64,000 bases of DNA from Hyphomicrobiales bacterium (GTDB lineage: Bacteria; Pseudomonadota; Alphaproteobacteria; Rhizobiales; Rhizobiaceae). The notes beneath the pieces were generated by a model that searched no databases, was not told where the DNA came from, and saw only the letters and a list, made by a program, of their open reading frames with translations. Position numbers and translations under genes: made by a program. Every line of letters starts with the position of its first letter. Position 1 is the stretch's first letter. Below, in pieces: positions 8,729 to 18,438 of the stretch. The stretch lies in NCBI GenBank assembly GCA_900470805.1, contig UCCA01000003.1, positions 324,110 through 388,109 of the forward strand, given 5' to 3'.

Positions 8729-9088
8729 TCATAGTCGATACATCGCTGGATCGATCACCTGCGAAAAAGCGACGAGCAGCTCGAATTTCTACTCAAACGC
8801 AACGAGGTGCTCATTCACGCATGTGTTATTGGGGAAATCGCGCTTGGGTCCATGCCGCGCTACGACGCGATCATTCAAGCGCTTTCCGAGTTACCACCGG
8901 CCAAAGTGGCTACTGACGACGAAGTGTTGGAGCTCATCAGGCAGCATGCTTTGATGGGAAGCGGCATTGGTTATGTCGATGCACATCTTTTGGCGTCTGC
9001 GAAGCTTACCCCGGGAAGCATGCTTTGGACACGTGACAAGCGGCTCAACGAATGTGCTGCGCGTCTTGGTATCGCGGCGGCGATGTAG
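8725..9088 (+). pseudogene. vapC: VapC-type PIN-domain toxin, disrupted by a 2-nt deletion
   Basis: The frame starting at GTG 8725 reads VIIVDTSL, the PIN-domain start with the first acidic residue, and then at about 8746-8750 the expected WIDHLR continues only in another frame (IDHLRKSDEQLEFLLKRNEV, then IHACVIGEIALG and SGIGYVDAHLLASAKLTPG, ending at 9088). The sequence CTGGATCGAT would restore one frame if TG were inserted to give CTGTGGATCGAT (L-W-I-D), so a two-base deletion is the simplest explanation. The rest, including the acidic residues of the PIN site and the TRDKRL motif, is intact. Either a genuine inactivation or a sequencing error. Confidence 0.85.
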
Positions 9089-9115
9089 CTTGCAACGCGC
9101 TCTATTGCTGCTGGC

Positions 9116-9511
9116 CTACCGTTCCGCCTTCCACGCCACGACCATAAGGCCACCAACAATCGAGATATGCTCCATCACCGTGTAGAATTCCATCGTCTTG
9201 AACGGCTCTTCCATGCTCCAGAAGGTATGAACGATGGGGATGGTCAACAGCGTGAAGATGCCGAGCGCACCAGCGCCGAGCCACGTCCAGCGGTTGAATA
9301 TGATCAGAAGCGATCCGACGAGCTGCACGATGATCGTGGCAACCGCATAGAGAACCGGCGGCGCCAGATTGAAGTGGGACATTTCGGCGATGGCAGCGTT
9401 GAAATCGATCGCCTTCGCTAAGCCACTGGCCCAGAACATGTAGGTGAGTACGATCCGTGCGACATAGCCAAACGCCCTGGATCCGGTCAAGGATGAGATA
9501 AAGCCCGTCAT
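9116..9511 (-). CDS. DoxX family membrane protein
   Basis: 131 residues from the ATG at 9511, which follows a G-rich ribosome binding site; a longer frame from 9616 has an unlikely N-terminus. Four hydrophobic segments are seen, including YVARIVLTYMFWASGLAKAI near residues 14-33 with the FxxxGxxK pattern of the DoxX family, and the short C-terminal segment SIVGGLMVVAWKAE. DoxX-type proteins are small inner-membrane proteins linked to redox or stress responses; the specific role is unknown. It lies just upstream of the ETF-ubiquinone oxidoreductase gene on the opposite end, both on the minus strand but separated by 120 bases. Confidence 0.82.
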   Translation of the reverse strand: MTGFISSLTGSRAFGYVARIVLTYMFWASGLAKAIDFNAAIAEMSHFNLAPPVLYAVATIIVQLVGSLLIIFNRWTWLGAGALGIFTLLTIPIVHTFWSMEEPFKTMEFYTVMEHISIVGGLMVVAWKAER

Positions 9512-9631
9512 GCTACGCCCCCCAAAGAAGTGCACGCAGGATGTCAGAGCAGCTCTTTCTTGGCAAGACACACTTCCACACAGAGTTGCAATTGACGATC
9601 GGTCAATAACAGACAACGGAGGGCGGCGTCC

Positions 9632-11296
9632 TCACATATTCGGATAGACCGGCCCCTCGCCGCCCTGCGGCGGCACCCAGTTGATGTTCTGGTTGGGGTC
9701 CTTGATGTCGCAGGTCTTGCAGTGGACGCAGTTCTGGGCGTTGATGACGTAGGTCTCCTCGCCGTCCTTCTCCACCCATTCGTAGACGCCGGCCGGACAG
9801 TAGCGCGTCGAGGGGCCGGCGAAGATGTCGTGCTCCGACGACTTCTGCAGCGCCATGTCCTTAACCTTCAGATGAACGGGTTCGTCCTCCTCGTGGTTGG
9901 TGTTCGAGAGGAACACCGAAGAGAGGCGATCGAAGGTCAGCACACCGTCAGGCTTCGGGTAGTCTATCTTCTTGTGCTTCGACGCGGGCTCCAGGCTCGC
10001 GGCATCGGTCTTGCCGTGGCCGAGCGTGCCGAAGACGGAAAAGCCGAACAGCTGGTTGGTCCACATGTCGAGACCACCGAGCGCGACGCCGACCGCCGTG
10101 CCGAACTTCGACCACAGCGGCTTGACGTTGCGCACGCGCTTCAGATCCTTGCCGATGTCGCTGGCGCGCCACTCGGTCTCGATCTCGACGATCTCGTCAT
10201 TGGCACGGCCAGCCGCGATCGCAGCCGCAACGCGGTCGGCGGCCATCATGCCTGAGAGCACCGCATTGTGGCTGCCCTTGATGCGGGGAACATTGACGAA
10301 GCCGGCCGAACAGCCGATCAGCGCGCCACCGGGGAAAGACAGCTTTGGCACCGACTGGTAGCCGCCCTCGGTAATCGCGCGGGCGCCGTAGGACAGACGC
10401 TTGCCACCTTCGAAGGTGGTGCGGATGGCCGGATGCGTCTTGAAGCGCTGGAATTCCTCGAAGGGATAGAGATAGGGGTTCTTGTAGTTCAGGTGGACGA
10501 CGAAGCCGACGGCGACGAGATTATCTTCCAGATGGTAGAGGAACGAACCGCCACCGGTATTCATGCCGAGTGGCCAGCCGAAGGAATGCTGGACCAGCCC
10601 CTGCCTGTGGTTCTCCGGCTTGACCTGCCAGAGCTCCTTGATGCCGATGCCGAACTTTTGCGGCTCGCGGTCTTTTGAAAGGTCAAACTTTGATATCAAC
10701 TGCTTGGCGAGCGAGCCGCGCACGCCCTCGCCGATCAGCACGTACTTGCCTGTTAGTTCCATGCCGCGGGTGAAGTTCGGGCCGGGTTCGCCGTTTTTCT
10801 CGACGCCCATGTCGCCGGTGGCGACGCCGATGACGGCGCCCTCGTCATTGTAGAGCACTTCGGTGGCCGCAAAGCCCGGATAGATTTCGACACCCAAGGC
10901 CTCCGCGTGGCCCGCAAGCCATCGACAGACGTTGCCGAGCGAGACGATATAGTTGCCGTGATTGTTCATCAAAGGCGGCATCAGGACATTCGGCAGGCGG
11001 ATCGAGCCGGCCGGGCCGAGCAGCATGAAGTGGTCGGCCTTGACCTCGGTCTTGAACGGATGGTCGCTCTCCTGGCGCCAATCGGGCAGCAGGCGGTCAA
11101 TGCCGATCGGATCAACGACCGCGCCCGACAGGATATGCGCGCCGACTTCGGCACCTTTTTCCAGGACGACCACCGACAGATCCGGATTGACCTGCTTCAG
11201 TCGGATTGCAGCAGACAGACCAGCAGGACCACCGCCGACGATCACCACGTCGAATTCCATGCTCTCGCGTTCCGGCAGTTCGGTCGTCTCGGTCAT
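9632..11296 (-). CDS. Electron transfer flavoprotein-ubiquinone oxidoreductase
   Basis: 554 residues, standard for ETF-QO. The FAD-binding loop VVIVGGGPAGLSAAIRL is at residues 18-34. The C-terminal iron-sulfur region has four cysteines in RYCPAGVYEW and NAQNCVHCKTCDIKDP for one 4Fe-4S cluster, and the family ending PNQNINWVPPQGGEGP. The enzyme passes electrons from ETF, reduced by acyl-CoA and amino-acid dehydrogenases, to ubiquinone at the inner membrane. GGAG lies about eight bases before the ATG. A palindrome 150 bases upstream, shared with the divergent SDR gene, may control it. Confidence 0.95.
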   Translation of the reverse strand: MTETTELPERESMEFDVVIVGGGPAGLSAAIRLKQVNPDLSVVVLEKGAEVGAHILSGAVVDPIGIDRLLPDWRQESDHPFKTEVKADHFMLLGPAGSIRLPNVLMPPLMNNHGNYIVSLGNVCRWLAGHAEALGVEIYPGFAATEVLYNDEGAVIGVATGDMGVEKNGEPGPNFTRGMELTGKYVLIGEGVRGSLAKQLISKFDLSKDREPQKFGIGIKELWQVKPENHRQGLVQHSFGWPLGMNTGGGSFLYHLEDNLVAVGFVVHLNYKNPYLYPFEEFQRFKTHPAIRTTFEGGKRLSYGARAITEGGYQSVPKLSFPGGALIGCSAGFVNVPRIKGSHNAVLSGMMAADRVAAAIAAGRANDEIVEIETEWRASDIGKDLKRVRNVKPLWSKFGTAVGVALGGLDMWTNQLFGFSVFGTLGHGKTDAASLEPASKHKKIDYPKPDGVLTFDRLSSVFLSNTNHEEDEPVHLKVKDMALQKSSEHDIFAGPSTRYCPAGVYEWVEKDGEETYVINAQNCVHCKTCDIKDPNQNINWVPPQGGEGPVYPNM

Positions 11297-11447
11297 GCGT
11301 CATTCTCCGCTCGGCCGGCGTTGCGGCCACATAATCCCCGTGGAGGGTATCTCTTGGCAAAACGTGACAGTATTGTCGAGCCGGGAAACGACAGCCGCTA
11401 CCCCATTTCGCACCCTGACGCCTTTCGGTACCAACCGATGTATATTA

Positions 11448-11461
11448 CCCTTACGTAAAGG
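11448..11461. promoter_or_regulatory. Palindromic candidate operator (CCCTTACGTAAAGG)
   Basis: An imperfect 14-base palindrome centred on TTACGTAA lies in the 255-base gap between divergent ETF-QO and SDR genes. TTACG-type palindromes are bound by MerR-family regulators of branched-chain amino acid and fatty acid breakdown in some proteobacteria, which would fit ETF-QO, but no regulator is encoded nearby. The assignment rests on symmetry and position. Confidence 0.35.
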
Positions 11462-11551
11462 GCAATAAATAGGCGTGTTGCCACCCTTGCTGCTCTTTTC
11501 TTTTGCCGTCTGCGCGCCCTATAGAGCGAGTGGAAAACAGGAGAAGGCAAA

Positions 11552-12340
11552 ATGGATTTCGGCATCGAAGGAAAGCGCGCGCTCGTTCTGGCATCCTCGC
11601 GCGGACTGGGTCATGGCATCGCGGTGGCGCTGGCGCGTGAAGGCGCGAACGTGCTGTTGTGCGGGCGCAGCAGCGAAACGCTTGAGGCAAATTGCCGGGC
11701 GATCAACGCCGAGGGCAAAGGCAAGGCGGAGTGGTTCCGCGCCGATCTGTCGGAAGACAATTTCGTGGACGCTGTGACAGCGGCGACGAAGAGCAAGTTC
11801 GGCGGCGTCGATATTCTTGTCAACAACACCGGCGGCCCGACGCCCGGCACCACCGAAGAGATGACGGCAGAACGGCTGGAGACCTATTTCTTCTCGATGG
11901 TGCTGCGAGTCATCACGCTGACCAATGCGCTGCTGCCGGATATGAAGGCGCAGGGTTGGGGGCGCATCCTGACAGTGGCCTCATCGGGCGTGACCGAGCC
12001 GATCGGAAATCTGGCGCTGTCCAATACGCTGCGCCCTGCGCTGGCCGGCTGGAGCAAGACGCTGGCGACGGAAATCGCCCGCTTCGGCGTCACATCCAAC
12101 CTCCTGCTCCCCGGTAGCATTCTCACCGGACGGCTCGACGAACTCGACGGTGCGGCGGCCAAGAGAAACGGGAAAAGCATGGAAGAGGTGCGCTCCGGCA
12201 AGGAAGCGGCTATTCCGGTCGGTCGCTACGGCAAAGTCGAGGAATTCGGCTCCACCGCAGCCTTCCTCTGCAGCCAGCAGGCCAGCTATATCACAGGAAG
12301 CATCGTGCGTTGCGACGGCGGCGCTGCGCGATCCGTCTGA
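11552..12340 (+). CDS. SDR family protein lacking the canonical YxxxK motif
   Basis: 262 residues with a Rossmann fold: RALVLASSRGLGHGIAVALA near residues 9-28 (a variant of TGxxxGxG), DILVNNTGGPTPG near 88, and the C-terminal ASYITGSIVRCDGGAARS near 245. The catalytic serine region VASSGV is present near 150, but at the place of the tyrosine-lysine pair it reads LSNTLRPALAGWSK, with no YxxxK. It is therefore a divergent or catalytically altered member often annotated as a 3-oxoacyl-ACP reductase. Substrate unknown. A weak hairpin follows the gene (about 12355-12375). Divergent from ETF-QO. Confidence 0.85.
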   Translation: MDFGIEGKRALVLASSRGLGHGIAVALAREGANVLLCGRSSETLEANCRAINAEGKGKAEWFRADLSEDNFVDAVTAATKSKFGGVDILVNNTGGPTPGTTEEMTAERLETYFFSMVLRVITLTNALLPDMKAQGWGRILTVASSGVTEPIGNLALSNTLRPALAGWSKTLATEIARFGVTSNLLLPGSILTGRLDELDGAAAKRNGKSMEEVRSGKEAAIPVGRYGKVEEFGSTAAFLCSQQASYITGSIVRCDGGAARSV

Positions 12341-12543
12341 TCGGAAACGATAATCGGGCGCCAGAGGTGGGCGCTCGACCGCCGGCCAACGAAATTCATT
12401 CTTTATTAGAGAGGCGGAACATTACAGAAATTTAAGCTATTCTAACCACTTAGTGATGCCCAACAGGGAATTATGTCTTTTTCGCGCCGCAATAAACGTG
12501 GTTCAATAGAGCATGCGCAACTCGTCCCTGACCGGTATCAACC

Positions 12544-13812
12544 ATGAAGAAATTTTGGATCTCCCTGTGTCTCATCGCCGCAGCCGGTATCGGCGCCTGG
12601 CAGTATAAAGATCGTATCCCCTACCTCTCGCAGTTCGCGGCCAAGCCAACGCAGCAGGCAAGTGCCGCAGGCGCCCAACAGGCCGCCGACGACGGCGCGC
12701 GGCAGGGCGGCGACCAGAAGGGCAAGGGTCGTAAGAACGGCGGGCCGACGCTGGTCAAGACCGTCGCGGCGGTGAAGACGGTGCTGCCCCGCGATGTCAC
12801 CGCCTCCGGCTGGGCCGACGCGGAAGACAACACGACGATCGCCGCGCAGGAACAGGGACTAGTCACCGAGATCATCGCCAGCGACGGCGCCACGGTCAAA
12901 CAAGGCGACCTGATCGCAAAGCTCGACAATCGCACGGCGCAGGCGACCGTCGACAAGGACAACGCGATGATTGTCCGCGATGCCGCCACGCTTGCCGAGG
13001 CAGAAACGGCGCTTACCCGCGCCAACGACCTTCTGACCTCCAAGGCCGGAACACAGCAGACGTACGACCAGGCGAAGGCCGCGCGAGACACAGCGGCAGC
13101 GACGGTTCAGGCGGACCGCGCTTCGCTCGCCTCCGACCAGGTGCTATTGGAACACACCGAAATCCGGGCGCCATTCGATGGCAGGCTGGGCGACGTCGCC
13201 GTTAGCCCCGGAGCCTTCGTCACCGCTGGCGCCGCGATCGTGACGATCGCCAAATACGACCCGATCAACGTCAAGTTCCACCTGCAGGAGAGGGATCTCA
13301 GGCAGCTTAAGCTGGCGCTTGCCGCAGGGCCCGTCGACGTGACGACGGTGCCGCAGTCCAGCAAGGCCAAGCCGAAGACCGGGCATATCAGCTTCTACGA
13401 CAACACGGTCGATACCGCCTCCGGGACGATCCTTGCAAAGGCGAAGTTCGAGAATGCCTCCGGCGCGCTTTGGCCGGGCCAGTCGGTCAACGTCGTCGTG
13501 CATTTCAACAACAACGAGCAGCAGATTGTCGTGCCGACCGTGGCTGTCAGCCCGGGCGCCGACGGCTTTTACGCCTTTGTGGTCAACGACAACAAGGTTC
13601 GGCTGGCGCCGGTAACCGTGGCGCGTGCAAACGGCGGATACACCGCGATTTCGGCGGGCCTCTCGGACGGTGATCATGTCGTGACCGAAGGCCAGGCGCA
13701 GTTGACCGACAAGCAGGTCGTCAAGGAAGAATTCGACGCCAAGGCGATCAACGTTGCCTCGGCGGATCAGCCTGCCAAGACAGAAACGATCGTAGCGGGT
13801 ACGGAAGAATGA
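12544..13812 (+). CDS. RND efflux periplasmic adaptor (membrane fusion protein)
   Basis: 422 residues. An N-terminal signal or anchor (KFWISLCLIAAAGIGAWQY) is followed by a basic, glycine-rich linker to about residue 75, then the HlyD-like lipoyl halves (EQGLVTEIIASDGATVKQGD near 105), an alpha-helical hairpin with many alanines (about 140-195) and the beta-barrel start TEIRAPFDGRLGD near 202. This is the periplasmic link between an inner-membrane RND pump and an outer-membrane channel. Its stop overlaps the start of the pump gene (ATGA), so the two are translationally coupled. No outer-membrane component gene is adjacent. Confidence 0.93.
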   Translation: MKKFWISLCLIAAAGIGAWQYKDRIPYLSQFAAKPTQQASAAGAQQAADDGARQGGDQKGKGRKNGGPTLVKTVAAVKTVLPRDVTASGWADAEDNTTIAAQEQGLVTEIIASDGATVKQGDLIAKLDNRTAQATVDKDNAMIVRDAATLAEAETALTRANDLLTSKAGTQQTYDQAKAARDTAAATVQADRASLASDQVLLEHTEIRAPFDGRLGDVAVSPGAFVTAGAAIVTIAKYDPINVKFHLQERDLRQLKLALAAGPVDVTTVPQSSKAKPKTGHISFYDNTVDTASGTILAKAKFENASGALWPGQSVNVVVHFNNNEQQIVVPTVAVSPGADGFYAFVVNDNKVRLAPVTVARANGGYTAISAGLSDGDHVVTEGQAQLTDKQVVKEEFDAKAINVASADQPAKTETIVAGTEE

Positions 13813-16800
13813 TCCCCAATTTCTGTATCCGACGCCCCGTCGCCACGACGCTGCTCGCCATCGGCGCCGTGCTTGCCGGCATTGCCGGCTATCAACTGGT
13901 GCCCGTGGCAGCCCTGCCGCAGGTCGACTTCCCGACGATCAACGTTTCCGCCGCGCTGACCGGCGCGTCGCCGAAGACGATGGCGACGTCGGTGGCAACG
14001 CCGCTGATCAAGCAGTTCGAAACCATCCCTGGCATCAGCGAGATCAGCGCGACGAACTCGCTCGGCAACACCAGCATCGTGCTGCAGTTCGACCTCAATC
14101 GCAGCATCGACGCGGCCGCGGCCGACGTGCAGGCGGCGATCTCGCATGCGACGCGGCAATTGCCCGACAACATGACGACGCCGCCGAGCTATCGCAAGAC
14201 CAACCCTGCCGACGCGCCGGTGATGCTGCTTGCGGTACAAAGCGACACCATGCCTCGCAGCAAGCTCGACGAGATCGCAGAGAACATCATCTCGCCGACG
14301 CTGTCGACGCTTCCGGGCGTGGCCGAAGTATCGGTGTTCGGCGCACAGACCTATGCGGTGCGCGTCGAAGTCGATCCGAACAAGCTGTTGAACCGTGGCC
14401 TCGGCATCGACACGATCAACAAGGCAATCGAGGCTGCCAACAGTCAGGTTCCCGTCGGCACGCTGCAGAACAATAGCCAGAGCATGACGATCAATGCGGA
14501 CACACAGCGCACCAATGCGGAAGAGTTCCGCACGCTGGTCATCGCAAACCCGGGCGGTGCGCCGATCCATCTCGGCGACGTGGCCGACGTTGAGGACAGC
14601 GTCGAGAACCAGAACACGGGCAGCTGGTATGACGGCAAGCAGAGCATCATCCTGTCGATCCAACGCCAGCCGGATGCCAATACCGTCGAAGTGGTGGATG
14701 CGATCAACGCCAAGCTGCCGGGGCTGCATGCCGAGATACCGGGTTCGGTGACAACCCAGGTGATGAACGATTCGGCCAAGCCGATCCGCGATGCGATCTC
14801 AGACGTGAAGTTCACGCTGTTGCTGACGATCGGTCTTGTCGTTCTCGTCATCTACCTCTTCACCGGCCATCTGACGGCAACGATCATCCCGGGCCTCGCC
14901 GTACCGCTGTCGCTGATCACCACCTTCGGCATGATGTACGTGCTTGGATACAGCGTCGATAATATCTCGCTGCTGGGGCTGACGCTTGCGGTCGGCCTCG
15001 TCGTCGACGACGCGATCGTCATGCTGGAAAACATCCTGCGGCATGTCGAGGACGGCATGCCGGTTCTACAAGCGGCCATCAAGGGATCGGGTGAGGTCAG
15101 CTACACGATCATCTCCATGTCGGTGTCGCTGATCGCTGTGTTCATCCCGATCCTGCTGATGGGCGGCGTCGTCGGACGGATCTTCAACGAGTTCGGCATG
15201 GTCGTGGCGATCGCCATCGTCGCATCCGCCATCGTCTCGCTGACAGTGACGCCGATGCTGGCCTCTCGCCTCGGCAGCGGCCACAGCCAGCCGCCGTTCT
15301 TCATCCGCTGGTTCGATGCGGGCTTCGAGCGGACGTTGCGCGGCTATGACCGTGGCGTCGCCTGGTGCCTTTCGCACCGACCGGCCATCATCGGCCTGTT
15401 CTTTGCGTCGGTCGGCCTGACCATCTACCTATTCATGACGTTGCCGACGAGCTTCTTCCCGACGGAAGATATCGGCCGCCTCAACATCTCCACCCGCGCG
15501 CGGCAGGATATCTCCTACCCGGCGATGAAGGAGCTGCAGAACCAGGCCGCGGAACTCGTGAAGCAGAACCCGGCTGTCAACCATGTCATGTCGATTGTCG
15601 GTGGCAGCGCTCGCAGCCCGCTCAACAACGGCACAATGTTCGTCGAACTGAAGGACAAGAAGGACCGCCCGCCGCTGGACCAGACGCTGCGGGAACTGCG
15701 CGCCAGTATCAGCAAGATTCCGGGCATGCAGGCCTTCATCACACCGCAGCAGAGCCTGCGTTTCGGCGGACGCCAGACGGCCAGCCAGTATCAGCTGGTG
15801 GTTCAGGCGCTGAGCGCCGACCAAACCAATCTGTGGGCCAACAAGATCCAGCAGGCCATGCATGGCGATTCGCGCTTCACCGATGTGACATCGGACGCGC
15901 AGAACAATGCCCTGCAGGCCGACATTACGGTCGATACCGAGAAGGCCGCGGCCTATGGCATCACGGACGATCAACTGCGCACGACGCTGCAGGAATCCTT
16001 CGGCGGATATGCCGCGGCGCAGATCCAGTCGACTGGCGACAGCTATGACGTGATCGTCGAATACGACACAAACAAACCCTGGGACGACCAGAAGCTTCAG
16101 GATATCCGCGTGATGTCGGCCAGCGGCGCGCTGGTTCCGCTGTCGAACTTCGCGACAGTTCAGCGCACCACAGGACCCGTCACCATCAACCAGACCGGTC
16201 AGCTGGTCTCAACAACCGTGTCGTTTAACTTGCCGGCCGGCGAAGCGCTGGGCGACGCAACGGCCGCGATCGACCAGATCAAGAAGGACATCGACATGCC
16301 GGCGGACGTCTTCACGTCCTATGGTGGCACGGCGCAGATCTTCGAGCAATCGCAGGGCAATACGCCTCTGCTGATCCTGGCCGCGGTGCTGACGATCTAC
16401 GTGGTTCTCGGAGTGCTCTACGAGAGCTTCATTCATCCCCTGACCATTCTCTCAGGTCTGCCGGCGGCAGCACTCGGTGCGCTTCTGGCGCTCCGCGTAA
16501 TGGGCTTCGACCTGTCGATCATCGCCCTGATCGGCCTGCTGATGCTGATCGGCATCGTCAAGAAGAACGCGATCATGATGATCGACGTGGCGCTGGAAAA
16601 CCTCAGATCCGGCACCGGAATGACAGCGTCGGAGGCAATCCACGAGGCTTGCGTCCGGCGTTTCCGGCCGATCATGATGACCACCTTCTGCGCGCTTCTC
16701 GGCGCACTGCCGATCGCGCTCGGCTCGGGCGCCAGCTCCGAGCTTCGTCAGCCTCTTGGTATCGCGGTCGTCGGCGGCCTGATCGTCAGCCAGGCGCTGA

Positions 16801-16925
16801 CGCTATTCATCACGCCCGTCATCTTCGTGGAGATGGGCCGTCTAAGCGATTGGCTTCTAAGCTTCGGGCGCAAGAGAAAAACTGATGCTCACGAGGCGCC
16901 GCCGCAGGCCATCGCCGCCGAATGA
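13809..16925 (+). CDS. RND efflux pump permease (HAE1/MdtB-like)
   Basis: 1038 residues, full length for hydrophobe/amphiphile RND pumps. It starts FCIRRPVATTLLAIGAVLAG, the first membrane helix, and has the central motif GLTLAVGLVVDDAIVMLENI near 395-415 with the paired aspartates needed for proton relay, then FRPIMMTTFCALLGALPIAL near 955. The sequence is closer to MdtB/MdtC than to AcrB. It exports drugs, detergents or plant compounds with the upstream adaptor. A terminator follows immediately. Confidence 0.95.
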   Translation: MIPNFCIRRPVATTLLAIGAVLAGIAGYQLVPVAALPQVDFPTINVSAALTGASPKTMATSVATPLIKQFETIPGISEISATNSLGNTSIVLQFDLNRSIDAAAADVQAAISHATRQLPDNMTTPPSYRKTNPADAPVMLLAVQSDTMPRSKLDEIAENIISPTLSTLPGVAEVSVFGAQTYAVRVEVDPNKLLNRGLGIDTINKAIEAANSQVPVGTLQNNSQSMTINADTQRTNAEEFRTLVIANPGGAPIHLGDVADVEDSVENQNTGSWYDGKQSIILSIQRQPDANTVEVVDAINAKLPGLHAEIPGSVTTQVMNDSAKPIRDAISDVKFTLLLTIGLVVLVIYLFTGHLTATIIPGLAVPLSLITTFGMMYVLGYSVDNISLLGLTLAVGLVVDDAIVMLENILRHVEDGMPVLQAAIKGSGEVSYTIISMSVSLIAVFIPILLMGGVVGRIFNEFGMVVAIAIVASAIVSLTVTPMLASRLGSGHSQPPFFIRWFDAGFERTLRGYDRGVAWCLSHRPAIIGLFFASVGLTIYLFMTLPTSFFPTEDIGRLNISTRARQDISYPAMKELQNQAAELVKQNPAVNHVMSIVGGSARSPLNNGTMFVELKDKKDRPPLDQTLRELRASISKIPGMQAFITPQQSLRFGGRQTASQYQLVVQALSADQTNLWANKIQQAMHGDSRFTDVTSDAQNNALQADITVDTEKAAAYGITDDQLRTTLQESFGGYAAAQIQSTGDSYDVIVEYDTNKPWDDQKLQDIRVMSASGALVPLSNFATVQRTTGPVTINQTGQLVSTTVSFNLPAGEALGDATAAIDQIKKDIDMPADVFTSYGGTAQIFEQSQGNTPLLILAAVLTIYVVLGVLYESFIHPLTILSGLPAAALGALLALRVMGFDLSIIALIGLLMLIGIVKKNAIMMIDVALENLRSGTGMTASEAIHEACVRRFRPIMMTTFCALLGALPIALGSGASSELRQPLGIAVVGGLIVSQALTLFITPVIFVEMGRLSDWLLSFGRKRKTDAHEAPPQAIAAE

Positions 16926-16930
16926 TCCAG

Positions 16931-16957
16931 CGGGCGCCATGGGCGCCCGTTTCATTT
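16931..16957 (+). terminator. Rho-independent terminator of the RND operon
   Basis: An eight-base-pair GC stem (CGGGCGCC with GGCGCCCG) with a three-base loop begins six bases after the permease stop and is followed by TTTCATTTT. Confidence 0.85.
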
Positions 16958-17086
16958 TCCGCCCGGTCTTGAATAAGACCGACCTCTGTGGCATCACGCG
17001 CCCTCTGAATTCGGGCGTCCTCCCGCGCCCCCGACGGAGCAGATCGCTCCAGTCTCAAACAACAATCGAAATTGAGAGGTGCGAGC

Positions 17087-18379
17087 ATGGCTCAGGCGCT
17101 AGGTTTGGACTTTGGCACGACGAACACCGTTCTCGCCACCGCGGACGGCAAGACAACCCATTCGATGGGCTTTACCAGCGCTGCCGGCGAAAGCGACAGC
17201 ATGCGCACCGCCCTCTCCTTCATGAAGGACGGAAAGCTCGGCGCCTCCGCACTCAAGGTCGAGGCCGGCCATGCGGCTATCCGCCAGTTCATCGACAATC
17301 CGGGCGATTGCCGCTTCCTGCAGTCGATCAAGACGTTTGCCGCCAGCGCCCTGTTCCAGGGCACGCTGATCTACGCCAAACGCCACAGCTTCGAGGACCT
17401 GATGGAGGTCTTCATCCGCCGCCTCAGCAACTACGCAGGCGACAACTGGCCATCCGACGTGGCGCGTATCGTCACGGGCCGGCCGGTGCATTTCGCTGGC
17501 GCCAGCCCGGATCCGCTGCTGGCCACACAGCGCTACAACGAAGCGCTGTCGCGCTTTGGCTTTCCCGAGGTTCACTACGTCTACGAACCCGTCGCAGCCG
17601 CGTTCTACTTCGCGCAGAACCTGAAGGTCGATGCCACCGTGCTGGTCGCCGACTTCGGCGGCGGCACCACCGACTATTCGCTGATCCGTTTCGAGACCGT
17701 CGCCGGCCAGTTGAAGGCAACGCCAATCGGCCACTCCGGTGTCGGCATCGCCGGTGATCATTTCGATGCGCGCATCGTCGATAACGTCGTTGCGCCTGCA
17801 ATCGGCAAAGGGAGTCATTTCAAGAGCTTCGACAAGGTCCTTGAAGTCCCGACGAACTACTACTCAAGCTTCAGCCGCTGGAACCAGCTGTCGATCTTCA
17901 AGACGTCGCGAGAGTATGACGATCTGAAGAAGCTGGTGCGGACGGCCCTGGAACCGGACAAGCTGGAATTGTTCATCGATCTCGTCGATCACGATGAAGG
18001 CTATCCCCTCTATCAGGCTGTATCGGCCACCAAGATGGCGCTGTCTGGCGCGGAGGAAGCGGAATTCAACTTCTCGCCGCTCGGCCGCGCCGGCAAGCGC
18101 GCGGTGCGTCGCGCCGATTTCGAAAGCTGGATATCCGACGATCTGGCACGCATCGAAGGCGCGCTGGACGACGTCCTCGAAAAGACCAACACCGCGGCGA
18201 CTGATATCGACAAGGTTTTCCTCACCGGCGGCACCTCTTTCGTACCCGCGGTTCGCCGTATCTTCACCGAGCGCTTCGATGCCGACAAGATCGAGACGGG
18301 CGGTGAGTTGCTGTCGATCGCGCACGGCCTGGCGCTAATCGGCGAGCGTGACGATATCGCGCAATGGACGGTGCAATAG
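17087..18379 (+). CDS. Hsp70 family protein, YegD-like
   Basis: 430 residues, comparable to E. coli YegD and lacking the DnaK substrate-binding and lid domains. The ATPase fold shows LGLDFGTTNTVLATADG at the start (phosphate-1), VLVADFGGGTTDYSLIRF near 187 (phosphate-2) and DKVFLTGGTSFVPAVRRI near 375 (adenosine site). It is an actin-fold ATPase; the cellular role of YegD-like proteins is poorly known. The ATG at 17087 has GAGAGGTG upstream; an in-frame TTG at 17072 is less likely. Confidence 0.9.
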   Translation: MAQALGLDFGTTNTVLATADGKTTHSMGFTSAAGESDSMRTALSFMKDGKLGASALKVEAGHAAIRQFIDNPGDCRFLQSIKTFAASALFQGTLIYAKRHSFEDLMEVFIRRLSNYAGDNWPSDVARIVTGRPVHFAGASPDPLLATQRYNEALSRFGFPEVHYVYEPVAAAFYFAQNLKVDATVLVADFGGGTTDYSLIRFETVAGQLKATPIGHSGVGIAGDHFDARIVDNVVAPAIGKGSHFKSFDKVLEVPTNYYSSFSRWNQLSIFKTSREYDDLKKLVRTALEPDKLELFIDLVDHDEGYPLYQAVSATKMALSGAEEAEFNFSPLGRAGKRAVRRADFESWISDDLARIEGALDDVLEKTNTAATDIDKVFLTGGTSFVPAVRRIFTERFDADKIETGGELLSIAHGLALIGERDDIAQWTVQ

Positions 18380-18438
18380 CGCTGTGTGTGTCTGCTGCGC
18401 TCTTTCATTGAGACCGCGGCTTCGATAATGTCCATGGC

